A stretch of DNA of 64,000 nucleotides from Kibdelosporangium philippinense (GTDB taxonomy: Bacteria > Actinomycetota > Actinomycetes > Mycobacteriales > Pseudonocardiaceae): assembly GCF_021390435.2 (NCBI RefSeq), contig NZ_JAJVCN010000001.1:2542001-2606000 (forward strand), given 5' to 3'. Positions 1 to 8,617 of this stretch are shown here, in pieces. The position numbers and the translations under genes were made by a program. Within the stretch, counting starts at the first letter, position 1. Each line of letters begins with the position of its first letter. The notes under the pieces are model-generated. The model saw only the letters and a list, made by a program, of their open reading frames with translations. It was not told where the DNA came from and did not search any database.

Positions 1-112
1 TTGCTCCCCCTGAATGGCCCGCGATCCAGGCCAAAACTCCCTCTACTCGTGCCAACCTTTTCCACACTGATCGGTTTTCTGGTGGGTTCGTTAGCACCTG
101 ACGAGAAGAGTT

Positions 113-158
113 CTCGTGAGTGGTTAGCCGGGTTAGAACACGGCTAACCACTCACGAG
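113..158. repeat. Dispersed CTCGTGAGTG palindrome, copy 1
   Basis: Perfect 18-bp inverted repeat (113-130 with 141-158) around a 10-nt centre that contains GTTAGAAC. It lies 16 nt beyond the stop codon of the GGDEF-family gene, which reads towards it, so it could form a transcript hairpin there. Four further copies share the outer stem and the loop but differ in the inner stem. Nothing else was recognised in 1-174. Confidence 0.85.
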
Positions 159-174
159 GGGTGACCTGGGGGTT

Positions 175-1875
175 TCAGGCGACGGGCTGCTGGGCCTGCC
201 CGCGCGCGGCCCGGCCACGCAGCACGTCGACCCGGTCGGTTCCGGGGCGGCCGAGCACCCAGCTGGAGCCCGCGACGGCCTTCGCCTGCTTCTTGAGCGG
301 CGCCAGCAACGCGGACACCTCGCGGTAGGAGGAAACACTGTTCACGCCACAGATCAGCGAAGCCAGCGAGACCGTGACCGGCATACCCTCGGCGGACCAT
401 TCGTTGTCCAGCAGCATCCCGGCGAGCGACGAGATCTCGTCGAGGTCCGTGACCAGCAGGAAGTCGTCCCCGCCGACGTGACCGACCAGGACGTTCGGCA
501 TGCTCGCCGACGCCTCGGTGATGGTCCGGCCGAACGTCCGGATCAGGTCGTCGCCCGCGGCGAAACCCAGTGAGTCGTTGACGGTCTTGAACGCGTCCAC
601 GTCCAGCCAGGCGATGACGAACATCTGGCCGTTGGAGATCCGCCGGTCGACCTCGCGGGCCACGGCGTCCGTGCCAGGCAGCCTGGTCAGGGGGTTGAGC
701 GCGGCGGCCTGCTCGACCTTCATGTCCGCGACGCCACGGATCACCTCGGTCGCCCGGACCACGCCGACACACCGGCCGCCTTCATCGGTGACCACCACGT
801 CGTCACCGGTGCGTTCCCAGTCGGTGTCGCCGACGAGTTCGAGCAACTCCATGCCGGTCGCCTCGCGGTCGATCACCAATGGCTTGTCCGCGTGCCGCGC
901 GGCCGCGCGTTTGGCGTGCAGCGCGTGCCCATACGGCCCGGCGACGATCAGCAGGAACCGGCTGCGGTCGATCGACCACTGCGGGCGCCACGACTCGTCG
1001 ACCAACACGAGGCCGTTGACGTCCGGACGCTCGGCGAGCGTGGCACGTACTTCCTCGGCGGTCGCGGTGACCGGCAGCATCAACGCGGGGTGCATGTAGT
1101 CGGTGACCTTCGGCGGCTTCACGGCCGTGACGCGTCGTTCCGCGGCCTCGGCTAGCGCCTGCGTACGCTTCGGGTCGTCGATCGACGCGGCGAGGTACTC
1201 GCCCTGCGCGGCGCGTACGCCGAGCCGGCTCAACGTGACGAGCTGGTTGTCGTTGGTCACGTTCACCGCCGCGACCCTGGCGTCGGTACGGGACGCGAGG
1301 CGCACGACCGAATCGAGCATCGCGGCGGCGACCGGGTCCTCGGGGTTCACCAGGATCTTGGAGTGGATCTTGAACATGTCCGGTGCGGCCTCGGCCAGCA
1401 GCGCCAGCGGCGCGTCGCCGTCGCCGATGCCGTCAAGTGCGATCCGGAACCCCTCGGCGCGCAGCTTGGCGATGCCCGCGAGCAGGTCGACCCGGCGGGC
1501 CTGGCAGAAGGGTGGTCCGATCTCCAGTACGACGTCTCGGCTGTGGCGGCCTGCGTGCCGCAGCACGGGCAGCAGATAGTGCAGCAGGTCGTCGGTGCGC
1601 GCCGCCGTCGAAGCCAGGATGTTCACGTGCAGCGGGATCGCCGGATCCTGCTCCTCGGCGGCCAGCAGGGCATGCCCGGCCAGCGCGATGTCGGTCTGGG
1701 TCAGCTGCCCGGCCCGGCTTGCCGCCTTGAACAGGCCATGGATGTTGCCGCTTGCTGGTAGGGGCAGCGCCTCCAGGGCGATCACTCGGCCAGTACGCGT
1801 ACTGAGCAACGGCTGGAACGCGAAGCTCACGTCTTGAGTCGCGGACACGGGTCTCATACTGCCGAATGAGTTCAC
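175..1875 (-). CDS. EAL-like/CBS-like/GGDEF domain protein
   Basis: 566 residues. The N-terminal part (about 15-240) resembles an EAL phosphodiesterase domain: 'ALEAL' lies at 33-37, but the usual DDFGTG-type loop reads ALDGIGDG, so catalysis is doubtful. A middle region (about 255-390) resembles CBS-type sensory segments. A GGDEF domain follows, with GGDDF at 468-472, a conservative form of the cyclase signature. The likely role is in cyclic-di-GMP signalling as a cyclase or degenerate sensor (inference). It follows the lycopene cyclase gene by 15 nt on the same strand, so co-transcription is likely. The GTG start at 1875 lacks a strong ribosome-binding site; an ATG at 1857 is an alternative. 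Confidence 0.85.
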   Translation of the reverse strand: MNSFGSMRPVSATQDVSFAFQPLLSTRTGRVIALEALPLPASGNIHGLFKAASRAGQLTQTDIALAGHALLAAEEQDPAIPLHVNILASTAARTDDLLHYLLPVLRHAGRHSRDVVLEIGPPFCQARRVDLLAGIAKLRAEGFRIALDGIGDGDAPLALLAEAAPDMFKIHSKILVNPEDPVAAAMLDSVVRLASRTDARVAAVNVTNDNQLVTLSRLGVRAAQGEYLAASIDDPKRTQALAEAAERRVTAVKPPKVTDYMHPALMLPVTATAEEVRATLAERPDVNGLVLVDESWRPQWSIDRSRFLLIVAGPYGHALHAKRAAARHADKPLVIDREATGMELLELVGDTDWERTGDDVVVTDEGGRCVGVVRATEVIRGVADMKVEQAAALNPLTRLPGTDAVAREVDRRISNGQMFVIAWLDVDAFKTVNDSLGFAAGDDLIRTFGRTITEASASMPNVLVGHVGGDDFLLVTDLDEISSLAGMLLDNEWSAEGMPVTVSLASLICGVNSVSSYREVSALLAPLKKQAKAVAGSSWVLGRPGTDRVDVLRGRAARGQAQQPVA

Positions 1876-1890
1876 GTTTCGGCGATTTCG

Positions 1891-2985
1891 TCACCCATTG
1901 TTCATGTGGCGGGCGCGGACAATCACCGATTTGGCGCATACCAGACGCACCCGGCCGGAAGCGCGGCGAAAGATTCGGAGCATCGCGGCTACCGTCGCGC
2001 CCGGATCGTCCCGTCCGGACAGATATCCACGTTGTGCGTCGGGTGGTAGGTCAAAAAATAACTCGAAGAATCGCCGGGTCTCGGCTGCCGACAACGACAG
2101 CAATGTTTCCAGGCCGCAGTGTCTGAGGAAATGTACGAACCGGGCGCGCCACGGCCACACCGCTGGCCACGGGTCCTCACCAGCGGCGATCGCGGCCGCG
2201 ATACGTGGCGCCAACCGGAATGCCTCACCGACGCTGTAACCGGCCGCCGGATGGACGAACCCGGCGGCGGCGCCGAACGGCAGTACCGGTTCGCGTTTCG
2301 GTTTCGGCACATCGAGTGGGAAACGCACACGCTCGACGTCCGGCGTGTCGATCTTTATCCCATAGGGTTCGAGGCGTTCTCTGAGGGCCTCGCGAAGGGT
2401 CCGGAAATCCATCGCCGGGCGCCGCGCCAAAGCGGTCTCTTCAAGCAGGACTTTGCCGTGGCCGAGTGGCATCGCGTAGAGGAACGTGTTGTGTGCGCCG
2501 CGCCAGTCCATGAAAATCGCCTCGCCCGGCGCGACAATCGGCGCGGCGACTTCCTCGGGCACGATCACGCCGTACGCGGTCTGTTCGGCCGTGCCACCGC
2601 GTGAACCCATTGCGTTGACAACGGTTTTGGCGGTGAACGTGCGACCGTCGGCCAGTTCGAGTCCCTTGTGGTCAGTTTTCACGACACGGCCGGTGATGAC
2701 AGTGACGTTCTTGGTGAGCGCGGCCATCAGCCGGTCGTTGTTCAGAATCGCGTAACGACGCGCGATGACATGAGCTTTGTTGGTATAGGCCCGGATCACT
2801 TTCGGCTCAGCGGCGGTGACATCGGGTGGCAGCATCGCCAGCTCGTCACCCCACAGGCCGTAGGTGGCAGGCCAGGTCCGCAGTGGATTCGGTGCCACGA
2901 TCGCGGTATCGAGCCCAAGCCGGGCACAGTGCGCGGCGAGCGCCCACCCCGACGGCCCGGCGCCCGCGATCATGACATCGGGCAT
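1891..2985 (-). CDS. Lycopene cyclase family protein
   Basis: 364 residues. An N-terminal FAD-binding Rossmann motif (AGAGPSG) follows the start immediately. Further family marks are YGLWGDEL, a VLLEETALA segment and a late AAGFVHPAAGYSVGEAF stretch, all typical of CrtL/CrtY-type cyclases that close the ends of lycopene to give beta-carotene-type carotenoids. No other carotenoid gene is in the window, so the pathway must be encoded elsewhere, or the protein may act on another substrate. The ATG at 2985 puts the Rossmann strand at residues 3-8; an upstream in-frame extension would be non-homologous and would overlap the divergent dGTPase gene. The 63-bp gap to that gene must hold both promoters. 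Confidence 0.85.
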   Translation of the reverse strand: MPDVMIAGAGPSGWALAAHCARLGLDTAIVAPNPLRTWPATYGLWGDELAMLPPDVTAAEPKVIRAYTNKAHVIARRYAILNNDRLMAALTKNVTVITGRVVKTDHKGLELADGRTFTAKTVVNAMGSRGGTAEQTAYGVIVPEEVAAPIVAPGEAIFMDWRGAHNTFLYAMPLGHGKVLLEETALARRPAMDFRTLREALRERLEPYGIKIDTPDVERVRFPLDVPKPKREPVLPFGAAAGFVHPAAGYSVGEAFRLAPRIAAAIAAGEDPWPAVWPWRARFVHFLRHCGLETLLSLSAAETRRFFELFFDLPPDAQRGYLSGRDDPGATVAAMLRIFRRASGRVRLVCAKSVIVRARHMNNG

Positions 2986-3048
2986 ATCCCGATTGGACCA
3001 TGGCCGTGTTTCCCGCTTGGCCGGGGGATGTCCAAGTACTGTGCTGCC

Positions 3049-4596
3049 ATGAGTGATCCGAGGGAGGAACGGCGTTCGCACGGAGCGCCCCCGGTGGCGT
3101 TCGACCTGGCAGCGAGCGAATTCCGGGTGGACAGGGACCGGATCGCGGGCTCACCCTTCTTCGCCCGGCTCGGCGGCGTGACCCAGGTGGTCAGTGCCAG
3201 CGGCTCGGGACTGTTGCACAACAGGCTGACCCACAGCGTGAAAGTCGCACAGGTGGCACGCGCGATCGCCGAACGCCTGGCCGCGGAGTACCCATCGCTG
3301 ATCGACGCGCTCGGCGGCTGCGACGCCGACGTGGTGGAAGCGGCGGCGTTGGCCCACGACCTCGGGCACCCGCCGTTCGGACACCTGGGCGAGCAAGTGC
3401 TTGACCGGCTAGCGAGACATCGTTTCGCGCTGGCGGACGGGTTCGAAGGCAACGCGCAGTCCTTCCGGATCGTCACGACGACCGATGTCGGCGGCCCCTC
3501 GGCGGTCGGACTGGATCTGACCGCGGCGGTACGGGCGGCGATGCTGAAGTACCCGTGGACCCGCCTGCATCACCCGGAACCGCATCCCCGGTTCATGTCC
3601 GAGCCTCCTCGTGGCGCGTCCGAACCGTCCGACGCGCCGGGCACAGGGTCGGGGAAATTCTCCGCTTACGTGACCGAGCTGGACGACCTTGAGCAGGCAA
3701 GGGCGCCGTTCGAGGGCCGGTTGGCCGACTGGCAGCAGACCGTCGAGGCGTCCGTTATGGACACTGCCGACGACATCGCGTACGCGATCCACGACATCAC
3801 GGACTTCCACCGGATCGGGGTGCTGCAGCACGCGCCCGTCTCGGCTGAGCTCGGCCAGTGGCAGTCGAATGCGGCGACCTTGGCGTGGCTGTCCGATGAG
3901 GAGGTACGGCGCCAGGAACGGATGCCCGGGCGGTCGTTGGAGTTGCTGCGCCGACGGATGCACGAGAAGGACTCGTGGATCGTCAGCGATGAAGCTTTCC
4001 ATGCGGCAGTGGCCCGGGTTCGGTCCGAATTGGTCGATGAGTTGCTGTCCACTCCGTTCGACGGGTCGGTCGAGGCTGAACAAGCGGTAGCTCGGTTCTC
4101 CATGCGGTGGACGTCACGGCTGGTCGAGGAGATGTCCGTTGTGGACAATCCGTCGACCCGGTCAGGGCATGTGCTGCTTGGCGGGGAGCAGTGGCACGAG
4201 GTGCAGGTGCTGAAGTTCCTGCACCGGAAGTTCGTGCTTCTCCGGCCGGATCTGGCGCTGCACCAACGTGGCCAGGCCCGGCTGATCACGAACTTGGTCG
4301 AGGCGTTGGATCAGTGGCTCGGGGACCGGTTCGAGGCTGATCGACTGCCTCGGCGGTTGCACGATCTGGTCGAATTGGCCGTCACGGAGTATGAAGCCTT
4401 GGCACGTTCCGAGCCTGCCGTTTTGGTTGGCGCGACCGGGGAAGCGCCGCAGGGGCGGGACGCTGTGCACGCCTTGGCGCGGGGGCGGGCCGTGATCGAC
4501 TTCGTGTCCTCGTTGACGGACAAGCAGGCGGTGTCGTTGATGGATGCCTTGTCCGGCCGGAGCGCTCAGCCTTGGTCTGATGCCTTCGTGCTGTAG
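3049..4596 (+). CDS. dgt: dGTP triphosphohydrolase-like HD protein
   Basis: 515 residues. HD-superfamily metal-binding motifs are visible: HNRLTHSVKV supplies the first histidine and AHDLGHPPFGH the HD pair. The N-terminal RDRIAGSPFFARLGGVTQV segment matches the dGTPase family, in which an early arginine-rich strand precedes the HD core. Known members hydrolyse dGTP to deoxyguanosine and triphosphate and help control dNTP pools. The length is about that of the longer actinobacterial forms. The start at ATG 3049 is chosen because homology begins at once, while the open frame extends upstream into the divergent cyclase gene. The last 31 bp overlap the convergent SMP-30-like gene. Confidence 0.9.
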   Translation: MSDPREERRSHGAPPVAFDLAASEFRVDRDRIAGSPFFARLGGVTQVVSASGSGLLHNRLTHSVKVAQVARAIAERLAAEYPSLIDALGGCDADVVEAAALAHDLGHPPFGHLGEQVLDRLARHRFALADGFEGNAQSFRIVTTTDVGGPSAVGLDLTAAVRAAMLKYPWTRLHHPEPHPRFMSEPPRGASEPSDAPGTGSGKFSAYVTELDDLEQARAPFEGRLADWQQTVEASVMDTADDIAYAIHDITDFHRIGVLQHAPVSAELGQWQSNAATLAWLSDEEVRRQERMPGRSLELLRRRMHEKDSWIVSDEAFHAAVARVRSELVDELLSTPFDGSVEAEQAVARFSMRWTSRLVEEMSVVDNPSTRSGHVLLGGEQWHEVQVLKFLHRKFVLLRPDLALHQRGQARLITNLVEALDQWLGDRFEADRLPRRLHDLVELAVTEYEALARSEPAVLVGATGEAPQGRDAVHALARGRAVIDFVSSLTDKQAVSLMDALSGRSAQPWSDAFVL

Positions 4597-5555
4597 TCCA
4601 ACCTGCGCAGGCGGAACTCGTCTGACTTGGTGCCGCTCAACAACAAGTCCAACCGGCCCGTGAGTACATAGGTGCCACAACGACTGCGGGCCATGGTCGT
4701 CGGTGCCGGGTCAGGCCAGGCTTTTGTGGAGCTCACGGTCGCAGTACGCCAGCCGTCCTTGGAATTCAGCCTCAGCAGACGGTTGGCGCTGGTGTTGTCG
4801 ATGCCGTCGAGGGTGTTGGCTCCGGTGAGCAGCAGTCCGTCGAGGGCGCCGATGGGCTCGTTCACCGTCACCTGGGCGAGGTTCGCCGGGTCACGCAAGG
4901 GAATCCGCCACAAGCTCCGTCCGGACGAATGCGCGACCAACAGGAAACCGCTGGGATGCCAGACGATTCCGTTCGCGCCATTGCCCGAACCGGCGGGCAT
5001 CAACCGGTCGTCGTGAACCAAGATCGACGGCGAGCCATAGGTTGGCACCCGGTAAATAGCTCCACTCCGGGAATCGGTGACGTACGCGGTGCCATCGGGC
5101 GCCACAGCAACGTCGTTGCCGAAGTGCGCCCGCTGGGGATCGAGGGCTCCAAGGTCGACGTACCTGATCTGCCTGCCGGAGCGAAGATCGTAGAAGCCCA
5201 GACCGGCCGTCTTGTTGATGGTGTCAGGCGTGGAGCGGTCGCCTCTGCCGATGTCACCGTTCACCGCGAGCACCGTGCCACGGTCCACCGCGATGCCCAT
5301 GGTCGTGATGAGCTTCGGGTCGTTGACGAGCGTGCGGGCCGATCCGTCCGGTTGGACCGTGGAAACCGTGCCGTGCGTGACCGATCCGACGAGGAACCTG
5401 TCGTTTCGGTGGTCGTAGGCAACGCCTTCGGGATGCAGAGTTGGCCCGTTGCCAAGAATGAAATCGGGGCACGGTCGAGCCGCGGACGCGGGCACCGGGA
5501 TCGCGGCAACCGTGATGAGTGCGAGCACAACCGACCGCCACACGCGTCGTCTCAT
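4566..5555 (-). CDS. Secreted SMP-30/gluconolactonase-like beta-propeller protein
   Basis: 329 residues. An N-terminal signal peptide (MRRR followed by a hydrophobic run ending in PASA-A, about residue 26) predicts export. The mature part has repeated propeller blades such as HPEGVAYDHRNDRFLVG, GNDVAVAPDGTAYVTDS and GANGIVWHPSGFLLV, typical of the SMP-30/LRE superfamily of sugar lactonases and related hydrolases. The substrate is unknown. ATG 5555 is preferred over the ATG at 5579 because it starts directly with the basic n-region of the signal. It overlaps the dGTPase gene tail to tail by 31 bp and is divergent from the S8 peptidase, with about 200 bp between them. Confidence 0.75.
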   Translation of the reverse strand: MRRRVWRSVVLALITVAAIPVPASAARPCPDFILGNGPTLHPEGVAYDHRNDRFLVGSVTHGTVSTVQPDGSARTLVNDPKLITTMGIAVDRGTVLAVNGDIGRGDRSTPDTINKTAGLGFYDLRSGRQIRYVDLGALDPQRAHFGNDVAVAPDGTAYVTDSRSGAIYRVPTYGSPSILVHDDRLMPAGSGNGANGIVWHPSGFLLVAHSSGRSLWRIPLRDPANLAQVTVNEPIGALDGLLLTGANTLDGIDNTSANRLLRLNSKDGWRTATVSSTKAWPDPAPTTMARSRCGTYVLTGRLDLLLSGTKSDEFRLRRLDYSTKASDQG

Positions 5556-5755
5556 GTGAGCAACGTAGCGATGAGGCAAACCTTGGCCTACCGACGAAGG
5601 TTAGGTGCTTTCGTTCCGTGACCGTTTGTGGCAACGGAGTCACTCATACGGCTGCTGTTAGAAGAGTGTTGCGAGACATAACGTCTGCGGATCCGGGTCT
5701 GACTCGGTCCGTCCGCGTGTGTCGGGGCACGCGTTGGAATGCTGGGAGGGGACTA

Positions 5756-8566
5756 GTGCGTGCGCCCATTCGGCCGAATCGAAGATTCTTGGCCGCCTCA
5801 CTGGGAGTTGTGCTTTCGCTGAGCATCGTCTCGCCTGCCGCCGCTTGGCCGGATCAGGCGGGCAAAGCCGCCGCCGACAACGCTGGCAAGCAGATTTCCG
5901 CCTTGCAGGACCTGAAACGCTCGCAAACCGCCGTCGAATCCAAGCTGGACACCTCACTCGTCATCGCCAAGCGTGGCACCGAAGCCGCTGGGCGCGGCAT
6001 GCGGGCCGCGCTGCCCGCGCTGCAGACCGGGATCACGTCCGACCGGGTCACTGTGGACATCCGGGGCACGGCGTCCGCCGACCTTCTCGACCACCTGCGT
6101 AAGGTCGGCGCGGGCATCCGCACCGTTTCCGAGCGCTATCGCTCGGTCCGGGCCGAGGTTCCGATCAGTGCCATGGAGAGCATCGCGGCGCGCTCGGACG
6201 TCAAGTTCGTCGAGCCAGCCGTCGGCGCGATGACGGCACGTGAACTCTCCGGCAAACCCAAGCAGAAGCCAAGCAAGGACGAGAAGGCACGGCAGATCGC
6301 CGAACGCACTCGCCAAGCAATGGCGATCAAGGCTGAGCCCGCGGTCAGTGAGGGCGACCGCGCGCACAACGCCGACCGGGCGCGCCAGCAGTTCGGCGTC
6401 ACGGGCGTCGGCGTGAAGATCTGCGCGCTGTCCGACGGCATCGACTCGCTGCAGGTGTCCCAAGCCGCTGGGGAACTGCCTGCTGTCGACGTGCTGCCCG
6501 GCGAGGCAGGCGACGGCGACGAGGGCACGGCGATGCTGGAGATCATCCACGATCTCGTGCCGAACGCACAGCTCGGCTTCGCCACCGCGTTCCGCTCCGA
6601 CGCCAGTTTCGCCGACAACATCCGGAAACTCCGGTTCGAGGCCAAGTGCGACATCATCGTCGACGACGTCATCTACTTCAAGGAAACGGTCTTCCAGGAC
6701 TGGATCATCGCCCAGGCCGTCAATGATGTCACCGCGGCCGGTGCGCTTTACTTCTCCAGCGCGGGCAACGAAGGCAACGTCGTCGACGGCACGGCCGCGC
6801 ACTGGGAAGGCGACTTCGTCGACTCCGGCCAGTCGATCGGCAAGTGGGCAGGCACCGCGCACAACTTCGCTGGCAGCAACGGAGTTCAGATCTACCAGCC
6901 GATCTCCGACGCTTCGTCGGCCGCGGTCCCGGTCCTGCTGAACTGGTCCGACCCGATCGGCGCGTCGAACAACGACTATGACCTTTTCCTGTTGGACAGC
7001 AACGGAAACGTCATCACCGCGAGCCAGAACTACCAGACCGGTACGCAGGACGCCTACGAGCGCGTGAACACACCAGGCGCAGGCGGACGCGGCCTGAGGC
7101 TGGCCATCGTGAAGTTCCGCGGTGAGAACCGGTACCTCTCCCTCTCGGCATTGCGTAGCCGGTTCAAGGACACCGCCGGTGTGCTGACCGGATACAACAC
7201 GCCCGGCGAGATCTTCGGTCACGCGGCCGCCAAGGACGCCTTCGCGGTCGCGGCGGCCCCTGCTGCCAAGCCGTTCGGGCGCCCACTTGAGCCCGGCGAC
7301 CCGCCCAACCCGACCGGACCGTTCCCCGGCGCGTTCGAGCCGACCTCCAAGGTTGAACGGTTCACCTCCGACGGTCCACGGCGGATCATCTACAACGCCG
7401 ACGGCACATCGATCACGCCAGGCAACGTCTCCGCGACCGGCGGCGAACTGCGCAATAAGCCTGACCTCACCGCGGCCGACGGCGTAACCACCACGGTGCC
7501 GGGCTTCGAGACCTTCTACGGCACCTCGGCCGCGGCCCCGCACGCGGCGGCCATCGCCGGGCTTGTGTTGTCCGGCAACCCGGGGATCACTCCTGCGGAG
7601 GTCCGGGAAGCGTTGACCACCACGAGCGTCGACATCGAGCAAGGCGGGTTCGACAACCGCTCAGGTCCAGGGATCCTGTTGGCTGACAGGGTTTTGGGTT
7701 ACACGGGCGCCAGCCCGAGGCCGCTGGCCGAGCCGCAGACGCCGACCGTGCGTGCCAACGATGGTGGCAACTACATCGACCCGGGTGACACCGGGACCGT
7801 GACGTTGCCGGTGGCCAACCGTGGTGACGGTCTGGCGGCGTCGACCAGTGTCGTGCTGACCTCGCCGACCGCGGGTGTGACGATCACGCCGCGCTCGAGG
7901 TACTACGGCTCGATCGACAAGGGCCAGACCGCGGTCAACAACTTCACGTTGACCGTTCCGGCCAACCACCCGCTTGGCACCCCGGTTCTACTGGATGCCA
8001 GGGTGACCTTCTCCGGCGTGCACTCACCGACGACGGCCCGCTTCCCCGTGAAGATCGGCCAACCGTCCACTGTGGTGCATGACTTCGCGTACACCGGTGC
8101 GCCACTGGCGATTCCGGACAACGACCCGACCGGTGTCACCGCGCCGATCCAGGTCTCCGGCATCGGCCCGGCCAGCCGTGTCACGGTGTCCATCGACGGC
8201 ACCGAGTGCACCGCCACCGAGGGCGCCACCACTGTCGGGCTCGACCACACCTACGTTGGCGACCTCGTCGGTACGTTGCGCTCGCCGACCGGAGCGACGG
8301 CAACGTTGTTCTCCGGCAACGGCTCTAGTGGCAACAACATGTGCAAGGTCGTCTTCGACGACACGGCGGCGAAGTCGTTCCGCGACGCGCTCGACATCAA
8401 CGCGCCGTACTCCGGTAGCTGGCGGCCGATCCAGCAACTGGAGGGAATCATCGGCTCGGCCGACGGCACGTGGACGTTGCACGTCCGCGACGCCGCCGGA
8501 CGGGACGTCGGCTCGCTGCGTGCGGTCTCACTGCACGTGTCGGGCTACGTGACCTCGGGTAGCTGA
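5756..8566 (+). CDS. Secreted S8-family serine peptidase with C-terminal P/convertase-like domain
   Basis: 936 residues. A GTG start sits behind a GGGAGGGGA ribosome-binding site and opens a signal peptide ending near residue 30 (SPAAA-W). The subtilase core runs from about 215 to 650: Asp227 lies in CALSDGID and Ser591 in GTSAAAPH. The usual His motif is not visible; at the equivalent place is DEGTAMLE with Glu256, which recalls the Ser-Glu-Asp triad of sedolisins. A CARDB-like linker (about 670-780) and a P/proprotein-convertase-like beta domain (about 800-936, HTYVGDLVGTLRSP) follow. The protein probably acts outside the cell. A palindrome begins 5 nt after the stop. Longer upstream starts in this frame lack a signal peptide. 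Confidence 0.88.
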   Translation: MRAPIRPNRRFLAASLGVVLSLSIVSPAAAWPDQAGKAAADNAGKQISALQDLKRSQTAVESKLDTSLVIAKRGTEAAGRGMRAALPALQTGITSDRVTVDIRGTASADLLDHLRKVGAGIRTVSERYRSVRAEVPISAMESIAARSDVKFVEPAVGAMTARELSGKPKQKPSKDEKARQIAERTRQAMAIKAEPAVSEGDRAHNADRARQQFGVTGVGVKICALSDGIDSLQVSQAAGELPAVDVLPGEAGDGDEGTAMLEIIHDLVPNAQLGFATAFRSDASFADNIRKLRFEAKCDIIVDDVIYFKETVFQDWIIAQAVNDVTAAGALYFSSAGNEGNVVDGTAAHWEGDFVDSGQSIGKWAGTAHNFAGSNGVQIYQPISDASSAAVPVLLNWSDPIGASNNDYDLFLLDSNGNVITASQNYQTGTQDAYERVNTPGAGGRGLRLAIVKFRGENRYLSLSALRSRFKDTAGVLTGYNTPGEIFGHAAAKDAFAVAAAPAAKPFGRPLEPGDPPNPTGPFPGAFEPTSKVERFTSDGPRRIIYNADGTSITPGNVSATGGELRNKPDLTAADGVTTTVPGFETFYGTSAAAPHAAAIAGLVLSGNPGITPAEVREALTTTSVDIEQGGFDNRSGPGILLADRVLGYTGASPRPLAEPQTPTVRANDGGNYIDPGDTGTVTLPVANRGDGLAASTSVVLTSPTAGVTITPRSRYYGSIDKGQTAVNNFTLTVPANHPLGTPVLLDARVTFSGVHSPTTARFPVKIGQPSTVVHDFAYTGAPLAIPDNDPTGVTAPIQVSGIGPASRVTVSIDGTECTATEGATTVGLDHTYVGDLVGTLRSPTGATATLFSGNGSSGNNMCKVVFDDTAAKSFRDALDINAPYSGSWRPIQQLEGIIGSADGTWTLHVRDAAGRDVGSLRAVSLHVSGYVTSGS

Positions 8567-8571
8567 AAGAG

Positions 8572-8617
8572 CTCGTGAGTGGTTATCAGGGCTAGAACCC
8601 TGATAACCACTCACGAG
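8572..8617. repeat. Dispersed CTCGTGAGTG palindrome, copy 2
   Basis: Perfect 20-bp inverted repeat (8572-8591 with 8598-8617) around the 6-nt centre CTAGAA. It fills the whole space between two convergent genes: the S8 peptidase ends 5 nt before it, and the LtrA gene takes its TGA stop (8611-8613, minus strand) from the right arm. It probably acts as a two-way terminator (inference). Confidence 0.9.

Noticed and set aside
2668..3048. Upstream extension of the dGTPase frame to 2668
   Set aside because: The added 127 codons are antisense to the lycopene cyclase start and have no homology; ATG 3049 gives the normal N terminus.
5577..5610. Iron-box-like sequence (AACCTT and AAGGTTAGG) between the SMP-30 and S8 genes
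   Set aside because: The arms are too far apart and match the IdeR/DmdR consensus only in part; no iron-uptake gene is adjacent.
5954..7642. A 562-codon minus-strand open frame inside the S8 peptidase gene
   Set aside because: It is the antisense shadow of a well-supported gene, rich in Arg, Gly and Val, as expected from GC-rich codon bias.
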